NCBI GenBank assembly: GCA_035379625.1
Contig: DAOSVM010000008.1
Location: forward strand, 1-64,000
DNA length: 64,000 nt
Origin: DAOSCP01 sp035379625
Lineage (GTDB): Bacteria; Bacteroidota; Ignavibacteria; Ignavibacteriales; DAOSCP01
Direction of reading: 5' to 3'
A program made the position numbers and the translations under genes. Positions 26,459-34,588 of this stretch are shown in pieces (position 1 is the first letter of the stretch; every line of letters starts with the position of its first letter). Below the pieces are notes generated by a model. The model worked only from the letters and a program-made list of their open reading frames with translations. It had not been told where the DNA came from and did not search any database.

Positions 26459-26619
26459 AAAATGATTATACCAACAATCTAACAATAAATTTTTTATCAA
26501 TATCTTTTATATTTATACATTTAGCTAAATAACTAAATGTTGTTCGAATATTTTTCTATGAATAATTTGCTTACTTAAAAAGTGAGTAAAAATATTATCA
26601 TTATTATTATATATTAGAA

Positions 26620-26688
26620 TTACGATATTATTGTTTATACGATATATTATTGTTGTATACATTATATTGTATTTATGATATAATACAA
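26620..26688 (-). repeat. Cluster of TATATCGTATA-like words in island 2
   Basis: On the minus strand four related words occur within about 70 bases (ATTATATCATAAATAC, ATATAATGTATACAAC, ATATATCGTATAAAC, ATAATATCGTAATTC), spaced 16-20 bases apart. They resemble the half-repeats of island 1 but are less regular. High AT content raises the chance of coincidence. Confidence 0.5.
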
Positions 26689-26966
26689 AATAAAAATAAA
26701 ATATCAAAAAAGGCTGAAAACTAATAAAAATTTGCAGTAAGTAATTAATCACATTAAAGGTAATTTTTAATTATTTGGGAAGCAACTTATCAGCCAGCTG
26801 GCTAGCACTGCTTTTTAAGATGATAGGAAATTTGAATTCGCTAATTTATAGTAATAATGTTGGTAATTTTACAATCGTAAAATGTTATTTTTATTGAGTT
26901 GATAACATATTAGGTTTAACTTTCTAAGCATCTGAAAGTATGCGAATGCTAAGATTAATCATTTTT

Positions 26967-27042
26967 GCGGGCCGTTCCGGCCCGCTGCCCTTTGCAGCTT
27001 GGCTCAAGCTGCAAAGGGCTTAAGCTTACACCGTCTGAGCTA
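26967..27042 (+). repeat. Dispersed palindromic element, copy 6
   Basis: A GCGGGCC/GGCCCGC hairpin at 26967-26985 precedes a 13-bp hairpin (CCCTTTGCAGCTT/AAGCTGCAAAGGG) at 26988-27018, then the arm TAAGCTTACACCGTCTGAGC. This is the mirror of copies 2 and 3, with related but not identical stems. Confidence 0.88.
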
Positions 27043-27050
27043 ATATAGTA

Positions 27051-27084
27051 AAAAAAGCAAGATGGCTTGCGCTTACTTGCTTTA
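27051..27084 (-). terminator. Rho-independent terminator of the HAD/menA/rsmI transcript
   Basis: An AAAGCAAG/CTTGCTTT hairpin followed on the minus strand by a T run, 17 bases beyond the stop of the HAD gene. A near-identical stem ends the gene at 61625. Confidence 0.8.
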
Positions 27085-27100
27085 AATTTTATTTACACTT

Positions 27101-28477
27101 TTAAACCTTTAAAAAAGTATTATAATTTAAAATAACTTCTGGAATACCACCTTTAATCTTATACGTAGCAGCTTCAAAATTATGATTTTCAGTTGCATGA
27201 AATGGCAAAGCAACGCTCAAACCTATCCCTGCAGCCCTTATAGCTGTTATACCACTCTCACTATCTTCAAAACCTATTACATTCGAAAAATTACTTTTAC
27301 TAATATTTAAATTACCTAACGCAATACTATAAAGATCTCTATGTGGCTTTAACCTTATTTCATTTGAATCTGATGCTGTTACAAAAGTATCGTAAATGTT
27401 GTGAATATTACGAAATTTTTCAATTAACTTGCTTTTGACTTTTTCACTTAATTCCATAGATTTTATTATTTTTCTTATAACATTAAATAGCTCATTTAAA
27501 ACAATTTCTGCTTCATATCGAATTGATGAAGTAACTATACCAACTTTAGCAGGATTATTATTAAAATATTTTATCATTTTTTTTAAGTTGCTCTCTAAAA
27601 CAGCTTTATCATAATTTAATTTGTAATTAGGATTTTTCAATTCAAACTGTTTGATCAAATAATCAACTAAATAATTAGCATCTGCTTCATCAAGAAAACC
27701 TTTAACAAGACTTAAATAAACTTCAATGCCGGGCATCGGTTCTATTAAATGTTTATCTGCTGATGATAAAAATTGTTTTTCTAATTCTTCTGTTTCACCT
27801 TTACTAATTTTATATAATATTTCATGATATCTCTGGTAATAAATATCGACTGCAACTCTAACATAATCTTGAAATAAATTCAGCTCAAACTTATTTGAAT
27901 ACTCTAGCGCAAGCTCATCAACTGATTTCTCGAATAATTCACTATTAATATTTTCTATTAAATTTTGAAATTTATTATCTTCAAGTAAGTTGCTAATATT
28001 AAAAGCACTTAGATTTATTTTAATATCATTTTTCCGACTGTTATCTTTGCCAATAAGCAAAGTCCAAATGGCAGCTTTAATAAATTCTTTTTTTATTAAA
28101 GTTTTATCTATATAATTGTTATACCTTGTTATAAGATATTCCACATGTTTTGTTGTACTATTACCAATAATATGAGGATAATCTAATAATTTATCTAAAC
28201 CACTCCATTCTTCCTTCTTAAATTTACCACTAATTCTTCTAACCATATATTCCAAAGAATGCAAGCATAGTTCTTCAGTTGTAGTAGTTGTACCATCCAT
28301 ATCCATTACAACAGCTTCAATAAATTCTAAAGGTCCATAGTTATTTTCTGGTAGCGGATATAATTCAAATTGTGGATGCACAAAATCTGGATTCCAAACA
28401 ATTGCAAATTCATTCCCCAATGCTTGCATAACTTCCTGTGCTTCATGCAATTTTAAGATTTTTTTTGTAATTTTCAT
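27101..28477 (-). CDS. Large HAD-superfamily hydrolase of unknown substrate
   Basis: A 458-residue HAD protein. The nucleophile motif is seen as VVMDMDGTTTTTEEL (Asp-x-Asp near residue 58). Motif II is IVTSS near 317, and the last acidic motif is FEDSESGITAIRAAG (about 402-416). The cap region between motifs I and II is unusually long (about 250 residues) and mostly helical. About 50 residues precede the first motif. These proteins usually remove phosphate from small metabolites. It directly follows menA (no gap) as the last gene of the transcript. The substrate is not recognisable. Confidence 0.8.
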   Translation of the reverse strand: MKITKKILKLHEAQEVMQALGNEFAIVWNPDFVHPQFELYPLPENNYGPLEFIEAVVMDMDGTTTTTEELCLHSLEYMVRRISGKFKKEEWSGLDKLLDYPHIIGNSTTKHVEYLITRYNNYIDKTLIKKEFIKAAIWTLLIGKDNSRKNDIKINLSAFNISNLLEDNKFQNLIENINSELFEKSVDELALEYSNKFELNLFQDYVRVAVDIYYQRYHEILYKISKGETEELEKQFLSSADKHLIEPMPGIEVYLSLVKGFLDEADANYLVDYLIKQFELKNPNYKLNYDKAVLESNLKKMIKYFNNNPAKVGIVTSSIRYEAEIVLNELFNVIRKIIKSMELSEKVKSKLIEKFRNIHNIYDTFVTASDSNEIRLKPHRDLYSIALGNLNISKSNFSNVIGFEDSESGITAIRAAGIGLSVALPFHATENHNFEAATYKIKGGIPEVILNYNTFLKV

Positions 28478-29392
28478 CTAACCCCCGATAATTATATTTA
28501 TTGACATTATAAACGAATAAAATAACAAATATTTTGAAGTTTCCCCCAACAAAATATTTAAATCAACCCCTTTATGTTTTTTCATAAAGACAAAATTTCT
28601 AATTGCTAAAAAAAGTAATGCTATATCAAAAGGAAATAAATAATAAGCTAATGGAGCTAACTTTGTATATCGGAATATTAATAATATAGCTATTGCAAAT
28701 ATGTTATTAAATAAATACAAATATAACCCAGATTTTTCACCCAAAATTACAATTAAAGTTCGTTTATTATTTTTTTTGTCTTCATAATAATCTCGGTAGT
28801 TATTAACAACTAAAATATTATCTATCAACATCCCTAAAGCTATAGAAATTACAAATAAAGTCATATTTAATTCGCCAGTATGCACAAAAAATGAACCTAA
28901 TGTTGCAATAACTCCAAAAAAAACAATTGCTGAAATATCCCCTAAACCATTATAAGCAAGTGGGAATGGCCCAGCTGTATAAATGTATGCAAAAATTATT
29001 GATAATATTCCTACCACCAATAAATATAGCCCTTTGTGATATTTTATTTCGAGTGAATAAACTAAAATTAACCCTAACACAAAAGCTAAAGTAAAGACAA
29101 AATATATTGCAAATTGCATTTGTTTTGGCGTTACTAATCCAGCAGAAACAACTCTAATAGGCCCTTTTCTTTCTTTTGTATCTGAACCTTTATAAAAATC
29201 ATATAAATCATTGACAAAATTTGTCCCAATTTGTATTAATAATGCGGATAACAATGTTACAAAACCAATTAGGTAATTAAATTTTGTTGGAAATTGTTTC
29301 ATTACAAAAATATTTCCAACAATAACAGGCGAGATTATAGCAGGTAATGTTTTTGGCCGTGCTGCTAAAATCCACTTTTCTAAGTTATTCAT
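28478..29392 (-). CDS. menA: 1,4-dihydroxy-2-naphthoate polyprenyltransferase
   Basis: A 304-residue UbiA-type membrane prenyltransferase that attaches the isoprenoid tail in menaquinone synthesis. The first aspartate-rich motif is NFVNDLYDFYKGSDTKERKG (about 60-79), and the second lies in NNYRDYYEDKKNNKRTL (about 196-212). About eight to nine membrane segments are visible. The PKTLPAIISPVIVG start is characteristic of MenA. It overlaps rsmI by 8 nt. The cell therefore likely respires with menaquinone. Confidence 0.93.
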   Translation of the reverse strand: MNNLEKWILAARPKTLPAIISPVIVGNIFVMKQFPTKFNYLIGFVTLLSALLIQIGTNFVNDLYDFYKGSDTKERKGPIRVVSAGLVTPKQMQFAIYFVFTLAFVLGLILVYSLEIKYHKGLYLLVVGILSIIFAYIYTAGPFPLAYNGLGDISAIVFFGVIATLGSFFVHTGELNMTLFVISIALGMLIDNILVVNNYRDYYEDKKNNKRTLIVILGEKSGLYLYLFNNIFAIAILLIFRYTKLAPLAYYLFPFDIALLFLAIRNFVFMKKHKGVDLNILLGETSKYLLFYSFIMSINIIIGG

Positions 29393-30068
29393 TTGTAACC
29401 CAATCTTTAGGTGATATAACTATAACAAATTCTCCTTTTAATGTATAATTTTTGATATTTGAAAAAATAGTTTTTACTTTACCACGAATAACTTCTTCAA
29501 ATTTTTTTGTTAACTCTCTGCAAATTGCAATTTCTCTATCTGGCATAATGTTATTTAATTCTTCAAGTAACTTTTCAATACGATATACAGATTCATAAAA
29601 AACCACTGTTCTTTCGGATTGGGAATAAAATTCTAAAAGTTTCTTTCGCCCTTTTTTTTGCGGAAGGAAGCCATCAAAAATAAAAGAATCAGTAGGAAAC
29701 CCTGAAACTACTATTGCTGATAAAACAGCTGAAGCACCAGGAACCGGAATTACATGAATATCTTTACTAATGCATAAGTTTATTAACCTTGAACCTGGAT
29801 CCGATATACCAGGTGTCCCTGCATCAGATATCAAAGCAACACTGTTTACTGAATTAATCTTTTCTAATAAATTATCAAGTTTTATTTTCTCACTATAAGC
29901 ATTTAAAGAATATAACTCTTTATTTATTTGGTACTCGTCCAATAAATGTTTAGAAACACGCTTATCTTCGCATATTATAAAATCAACTTCTTTTAGTGTT
30001 TCAATAGCTCTTAAAGAAATATCCTTTAAATTTCCAATAGGTGTTGATACTATGTATAATTTAGACAT
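29385..30068 (-). CDS. rsmI: 16S rRNA (cytidine1402-2'-O)-methyltransferase
   Basis: A 227-residue SAM-dependent methyltransferase of the tetrapyrrole-methylase fold. Diagnostic blocks are LYIVSTPIGNLKDISLRAIE at the N-terminus, ICEDKRVSKHLL, LISDAGTPGISDPG (about 78-91) and IPVPGASAVLSAIVVSGFP. RsmI modifies C1402 in the ribosomal decoding centre together with RsmH. It overlaps the neighbouring genes on both sides by 8 nt, so translation is coupled. Confidence 0.97.
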   Translation of the reverse strand: MSKLYIVSTPIGNLKDISLRAIETLKEVDFIICEDKRVSKHLLDEYQINKELYSLNAYSEKIKLDNLLEKINSVNSVALISDAGTPGISDPGSRLINLCISKDIHVIPVPGASAVLSAIVVSGFPTDSFIFDGFLPQKKGRKKLLEFYSQSERTVVFYESVYRIEKLLEELNNIMPDREIAICRELTKKFEEVIRGKVKTIFSNIKNYTLKGEFVIVISPKDWVTNE

Positions 30069-31974
30069 CTGCTTCCATTAATTTTTTTAAATCTGAAGGA
30101 ACTGGAAATTCCTTAAATTCCGTAGATAACTTTTTATAATATATTTTTGCTTTCTCAATTTTATTAAATTGTAATTCATACATAATTCTTCTAACTAACA
30201 TTTCACCACAAATATTATAAATCAACTTCGAATATCTATTTGCAACTTTTGGAAATCTTATAGTATAATCTGGCAAGTTGGCAGGCACATATTGATTTCC
30301 TTTAATCACAATAAAAGAAAATAAATCAGGTACTAATTGATAACCTTGAGGAATTGTTATTATTCCATTTTTTATTTCATTGGCGAGAAACTCAGGCCCA
30401 ATATAACATTTTTGGAATTTATCACTAGTAATTAATTCTACTTGCATTTTGCGATAATAATATTCAAGAAATTCACCATCATAATCTTGCCCTGTTTCAA
30501 ATTTTAACAATTCTGGAACAAATTCTTTTGAATCTTTTTCAACAATTTTATATGCTATAGGATTCATTTTCCGCAATTGGCTAAAATACCAAGTTCTTCT
30601 CAATAATTCTTTATCAATAATTGCTATATTTTTGTGATATTTTTCGATAAACTGCAAATAATATGATGGTGATACTAAAATATCCCATTGATAAGTTAGA
30701 ATAATGGAATTTTTATCAACATGTTTTAAATATTCACGTGAATAGTCTTCTATAACGCTGTAGTTACTTCTATCAACATATTCATAATTTTGATAAATTT
30801 GAACAAGTAAAAATAATAACAAAACGACGCTAAAATAATATGATATTCTATGAACATTTACAACTTGCTGATGAATATGGACAATCCCCAATGCAATAAA
30901 AATTGCTAATACAATATAAGATAAAAGAAAATAGTTATCTAAGTCAGTAATAGAATAGTTGCAAGAGTAAAATATATTGAATAAAAACGTAGTTGTTAAA
31001 GCAATAAATAAAAGTCTTAATTTTTTATAACTATAGTAAAATCCAACAGCTGCAACAATTATAAATAACACAAAAAATTCATTTCCAATGTTATATACAT
31101 ATTTATTAAGAAAATTATCGATGAAAACATCCAAGCCCTTAAACAGCCAAACTCTATACTGCCATCCAGTGATATGATTTTTTAAAGCTTCAAATGTTAT
31201 TGGATTTCCCCAATTAAATAATGGTTGATTTTGAGCATTAAAATATATTAATAAGTACCAAAAAACACTTATTAAAAAAGTTGTTAATGCTATATAAAAA
31301 AAATCTTTGAATGATTTTTTATTTAATCCATATTTTTTAAAAAATAAATATAGTAATGCTGGTAATAGTTGGAAAATTGTTAAGTGATTTGAAAAACCTA
31401 AACCTAATACTATTCCAAAAATCAACCATTTTAATAGATTAAATTCAGTTAAATATGCATAGAAAAAGGTATACATTGTTAGATTAACTAAAAGTAAATG
31501 TAAAGAATATACTTCAGTTGATGTACTTTGTAGCCAATAAGTTCTTGAAAATGCTAAAATTAATGATGAAAATAGAATTGAAATGGTGATTTGTGAATCG
31601 TTAAAAACAATTTTTTCAATGTTTTGTGATAATTTTTTCTTCTCTTTTTTATTTTGAATTTTTATTTCATTTTGGAAAAGAGAGATATTTTCAAAAAGAA
31701 GTTTTAACAAAAATATAAATACAAATATTGATAAAAACACATAAATAGTTGCCAAGTAATTAAGTTTAATAATGTTGCTTACATTTATAGGCAGCTTGGT
31801 GATTAAATATCCCAAAAGTGTAAACAGTGGATATCCACTTGGATGAGCTATTCCATAAGTGGATTGAACTGAAAGTAATTCTCCACAATCTATTTCTGTT
31901 ATATATCTAGAAAATGTAATAGTATAAAAAATTAATATAATAGGTAAACTTACAAAAATCAACTTCTTTTTCAT
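30061..31974 (-). CDS. DUF2723 multi-pass membrane protein, probable O-mannosyltransferase-like
   Basis: A 637-residue membrane protein with about ten hydrophobic segments and a C-terminal soluble region. The motif DCGELLSVQSTYGIAHPSGY near residues 29-48 is the hallmark of DUF2723 (GT117) proteins, with the acidic residues after TM1 expected of a lipid-sugar-dependent glycosyltransferase of the PMT type. This family is common in Bacteroidota and relatives and is linked to glycosylation of exported proteins. The last ~60 residues look like a TPR-type helix pair. It overlaps rsmI by 8 nt. Confidence 0.85.
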   Translation of the reverse strand: MKKKLIFVSLPIILIFYTITFSRYITEIDCGELLSVQSTYGIAHPSGYPLFTLLGYLITKLPINVSNIIKLNYLATIYVFLSIFVFIFLLKLLFENISLFQNEIKIQNKKEKKKLSQNIEKIVFNDSQITISILFSSLILAFSRTYWLQSTSTEVYSLHLLLVNLTMYTFFYAYLTEFNLLKWLIFGIVLGLGFSNHLTIFQLLPALLYLFFKKYGLNKKSFKDFFYIALTTFLISVFWYLLIYFNAQNQPLFNWGNPITFEALKNHITGWQYRVWLFKGLDVFIDNFLNKYVYNIGNEFFVLFIIVAAVGFYYSYKKLRLLFIALTTTFLFNIFYSCNYSITDLDNYFLLSYIVLAIFIALGIVHIHQQVVNVHRISYYFSVVLLLFLLVQIYQNYEYVDRSNYSVIEDYSREYLKHVDKNSIILTYQWDILVSPSYYLQFIEKYHKNIAIIDKELLRRTWYFSQLRKMNPIAYKIVEKDSKEFVPELLKFETGQDYDGEFLEYYYRKMQVELITSDKFQKCYIGPEFLANEIKNGIITIPQGYQLVPDLFSFIVIKGNQYVPANLPDYTIRFPKVANRYSKLIYNICGEMLVRRIMYELQFNKIEKAKIYYKKLSTEFKEFPVPSDLKKLMEADV

Positions 31975-32095
31975 ATTTCAAATATTTTAATTTGTGAAGT
32001 AAAATTTAAAATAAAAAATAATTTGAAAAAAATTTTAATTTTATTATTTTATTTATTAAGTAAAAGTAATATATAATTAAAATTAAATTGATGTT

Positions 32096-33580
32096 ATGCT
32101 AAACAAATCATTTAACGAAAGAGATATCTATAATATTTTTTCAGCAAATAATATTAATAAGGAAATTATCTCTTTCGATGAGCAAAAAATTCAAATTATT
32201 TCATTTGGAACATTGAATAAATTTGAAGGGCCTGATTTTAAAGATGCACATGTTATTATCGATGGTATTAAATATAATGGCGATATCGAAATTGACCATG
32301 ATATTTCTGATTGGCGAAAGCATGGACATTTTTTAAATCCTAAATACAATAAAGTCGTTTTACATATTTGTTACAACAATAGTCAGAAAATAAAATATGT
32401 AATTAGTCAAAGTAAAAGAAAAATTCCTACAATTACATTTGAACAATTATTCCAAGAAAAATTTTACAATAATATAAGTAATAATATAAGTGATTTACTT
32501 GTAAAACAGCAACCATATATATATTGCAGTAATTTAAATCATATAATTGATCAAAAGCAAAAATATTCAATTCTTGTCAAAAAAGGAGCAGATAGATATA
32601 ATAATAAAGTAAAAAAATACTTTAATAGGTTAAAAGAACTCTCTTTTTTATACCATGAATTTATTAATGAACCTGTCATAAAATATAATTTTGAGAGAGA
32701 TTTTTACACAAAAAATTTTGCAGCACAAGATTTTGCTAATACAGAAATTTGGGAACAGCTTCTATACGAAAGTATTATGGAAGCTTTGGGATATTCACAA
32801 AACAAATTAATGATGAAAAACCTGGCACTAAATCTTCCATTATCTTTTATTAAAAAACATTTCGATTTACAAAACAGAACAATATTTCTGCAACAAGCAG
32901 AAGCTATGCTTCATTTTATTGCAGGTTTTCATAGGAATGTCAATCATAAGGATGATTACTTCTTTCAAATTATCAACATTCATAAACAAATTAGACTAAA
33001 TTTTGATTTTAAAACCTACAGGCGCGATAATTGGAACTTTGGGAAAGTTAGGCCACAAAATTCTCCATTTATTAGAATAGCAGGTGCAGCAAGAATTTTA
33101 GAAAAATTATTTTTTGATAATTTATTCGCAAATATTATCAAAAAATTTAATGAAATTCGTAGCGATAATACATTAGCGCACTCATTAAAATCACTTTTTA
33201 TAATTAAAGCTGAAGGATATTGGAAAAACCATTCCGATTTTGGCATACCTTCATCTGAAGAAATTGACTATTTTGTTGGTGCGATGAGAAGCGATGATAT
33301 TTTAATTAATGTAATTTTCCCAATTTTTAGCTTATATTTTGAAATTTTTAATCTTCCCAACTTAGCGAAAAGATCTTTCAATTTGTATGTAAATTATATG
33401 ACTAAAAGTGATAATTCCGTTATTAACAATATGGCAAAAGCACTAAAATTTACCGATACTTCTTCGGCAATTATTCAACAAGGTTTTTTAGAGCTTTATA
33501 AAAATTATTGCACTAATATTCTTTGTTACGATTGCGAAATTGGGAAAATAGTATTTGATATTACAGATATTGAACTTTAA
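32096..33580 (+). CDS. DUF2851 family protein
   Basis: A 494-residue protein starting with helix and strands that include GTLNKFEGPDFKDAHVIIDG and GDIEIDHDISDWRKHGH, the conserved opening of DUF2851. The repeated acidic and histidine residues there recall nuclease-like metal sites, but no activity is established. The C-terminus ends with two cysteines in NILCYDCEIG, also common in this family. It is found mostly in the FCB group. It is transcribed divergently from the DUF2723 gene across a 120-nt AT-rich gap. Confidence 0.85.
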   Translation: MLNKSFNERDIYNIFSANNINKEIISFDEQKIQIISFGTLNKFEGPDFKDAHVIIDGIKYNGDIEIDHDISDWRKHGHFLNPKYNKVVLHICYNNSQKIKYVISQSKRKIPTITFEQLFQEKFYNNISNNISDLLVKQQPYIYCSNLNHIIDQKQKYSILVKKGADRYNNKVKKYFNRLKELSFLYHEFINEPVIKYNFERDFYTKNFAAQDFANTEIWEQLLYESIMEALGYSQNKLMMKNLALNLPLSFIKKHFDLQNRTIFLQQAEAMLHFIAGFHRNVNHKDDYFFQIINIHKQIRLNFDFKTYRRDNWNFGKVRPQNSPFIRIAGAARILEKLFFDNLFANIIKKFNEIRSDNTLAHSLKSLFIIKAEGYWKNHSDFGIPSSEEIDYFVGAMRSDDILINVIFPIFSLYFEIFNLPNLAKRSFNLYVNYMTKSDNSVINNMAKALKFTDTSSAIIQQGFLELYKNYCTNILCYDCEIGKIVFDITDIEL

Positions 33581-33667
33581 TCCCTATCTTTTATTATCCT
33601 TTTTGCTTTAAATCTTTTTTTTTTCGATATTTATATTTGTTAAATTTAAAAATTAGAGAGATGTAAA

Positions 33668-34573
33668 ATGAGTTTATTAGTAGTAGGCTCAATAGCCTTT
33701 GATAATATCATAACTCCACTAACTGAAGTTAAAAATTCACTTGGCGGCTCAACAACTTATATTTCTGTAGCAGCTTCACATTTTACTGATAAAGTTGCCA
33801 TTGTAGGTGTAGTTGGTACTGATTTTGGCGAAGAAAATATTAACATTTTTAAGAAGCATAATATTGATATTACCGGATTAGAAATTGTACCAAATGGTAA
33901 AACTTTCTTCTGGGCTGGGAAATATCATAATGATTTTAACAATCGTGATTCACTTGCAACGGAATTAAATGTTTTTGCTAATTTTAACCCAATCATACCT
34001 GAGCATTTAAAAAAATCATCAGTTGTAGTTTTGGGAAATATTGATCCTGTTTTACATGAAAGAGTATTAAACCAACTTACAGAGCCTAAATTTATTATTT
34101 GTGATACAATGAATTATTGGATAGAAAGTAGACTAAATGAATTACTTAAAATTCTGCCAAGAATTGATGTTTTAATTATAAATGATTCAGAAGCTCGTTT
34201 ATTGGCAAATGAATTCAATTTAATTAAAGCAGCAAAAAAAATACTAACTTATGGGCCAAATTATCTTGTTATCAAACGTGGAGAACATGGCGCTAGTTTA
34301 TTTTCAAGAGATCAAATTTTCGTTGCTCCTGCTTTTCCAGTTGAAAATCTAGTCGATCCTACTGGCGCTGGAGATACTTTTGCAGGTGGATTTGCTGGCT
34401 TCCTTTATCGTAAAAATGATTTTGGCTTCGATAATCTTAGAAGAGCTGTTGTCTATGGTAGTGCTATGGCATCTTTTTGCGTTGAAGAATTCAGTATTAA
34501 AGGTATTGATAATCTTACTTATGAAGAAATTAAATACCGTTATAAAAAATTTGTTGATATTTCATCATTTTAA
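33668..34573 (+). CDS. PfkB-family sugar kinase
   Basis: A 301-residue ribokinase-like kinase. The N-terminal glycine-rich segment (SIAFDNIITP, then LGGSTTYISVAA) and the C-terminal signature DPTGAGDTFAGGFAGFLY (about 236-253), with the catalytic aspartate in GAGD, are intact. It phosphorylates a sugar or nucleoside with ATP. The substrate cannot be told from sequence. A GAGAG ribosome site precedes the ATG. It leads a plus-strand run with the M16-like and HAD genes. Confidence 0.93.
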   Translation: MSLLVVGSIAFDNIITPLTEVKNSLGGSTTYISVAASHFTDKVAIVGVVGTDFGEENINIFKKHNIDITGLEIVPNGKTFFWAGKYHNDFNNRDSLATELNVFANFNPIIPEHLKKSSVVVLGNIDPVLHERVLNQLTEPKFIICDTMNYWIESRLNELLKILPRIDVLIINDSEARLLANEFNLIKAAKKILTYGPNYLVIKRGEHGASLFSRDQIFVAPAFPVENLVDPTGAGDTFAGGFAGFLYRKNDFGFDNLRRAVVYGSAMASFCVEEFSIKGIDNLTYEEIKYRYKKFVDISSF

Positions 34574-34588
34574 AAAATTAGGTGTATT

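Larger units (their letters stand above)
26397..27042. mobile_element. Non-coding island 2 bounded by inverted palindromic elements
   Basis: Copy 5 at the left and copy 6 at the right point outward and enclose about 500 bases without a credible gene. As in island 1 the outer ends are TAGCTCAGAC and GTCTGAGCTA. The interior again holds TATATCGTATA-like words, here on the opposite strand. The 75-codon frame in the middle is low-complexity and not convincing. The shared layout with island 1 suggests one non-autonomous mobile family. Confidence 0.58.

Noticed and set aside
26525..26752. 75-codon reading frame in island 2
   Set aside because: Low-complexity Ile/Tyr/Asn translation, no ribosome site, and it overlaps the repeat words.
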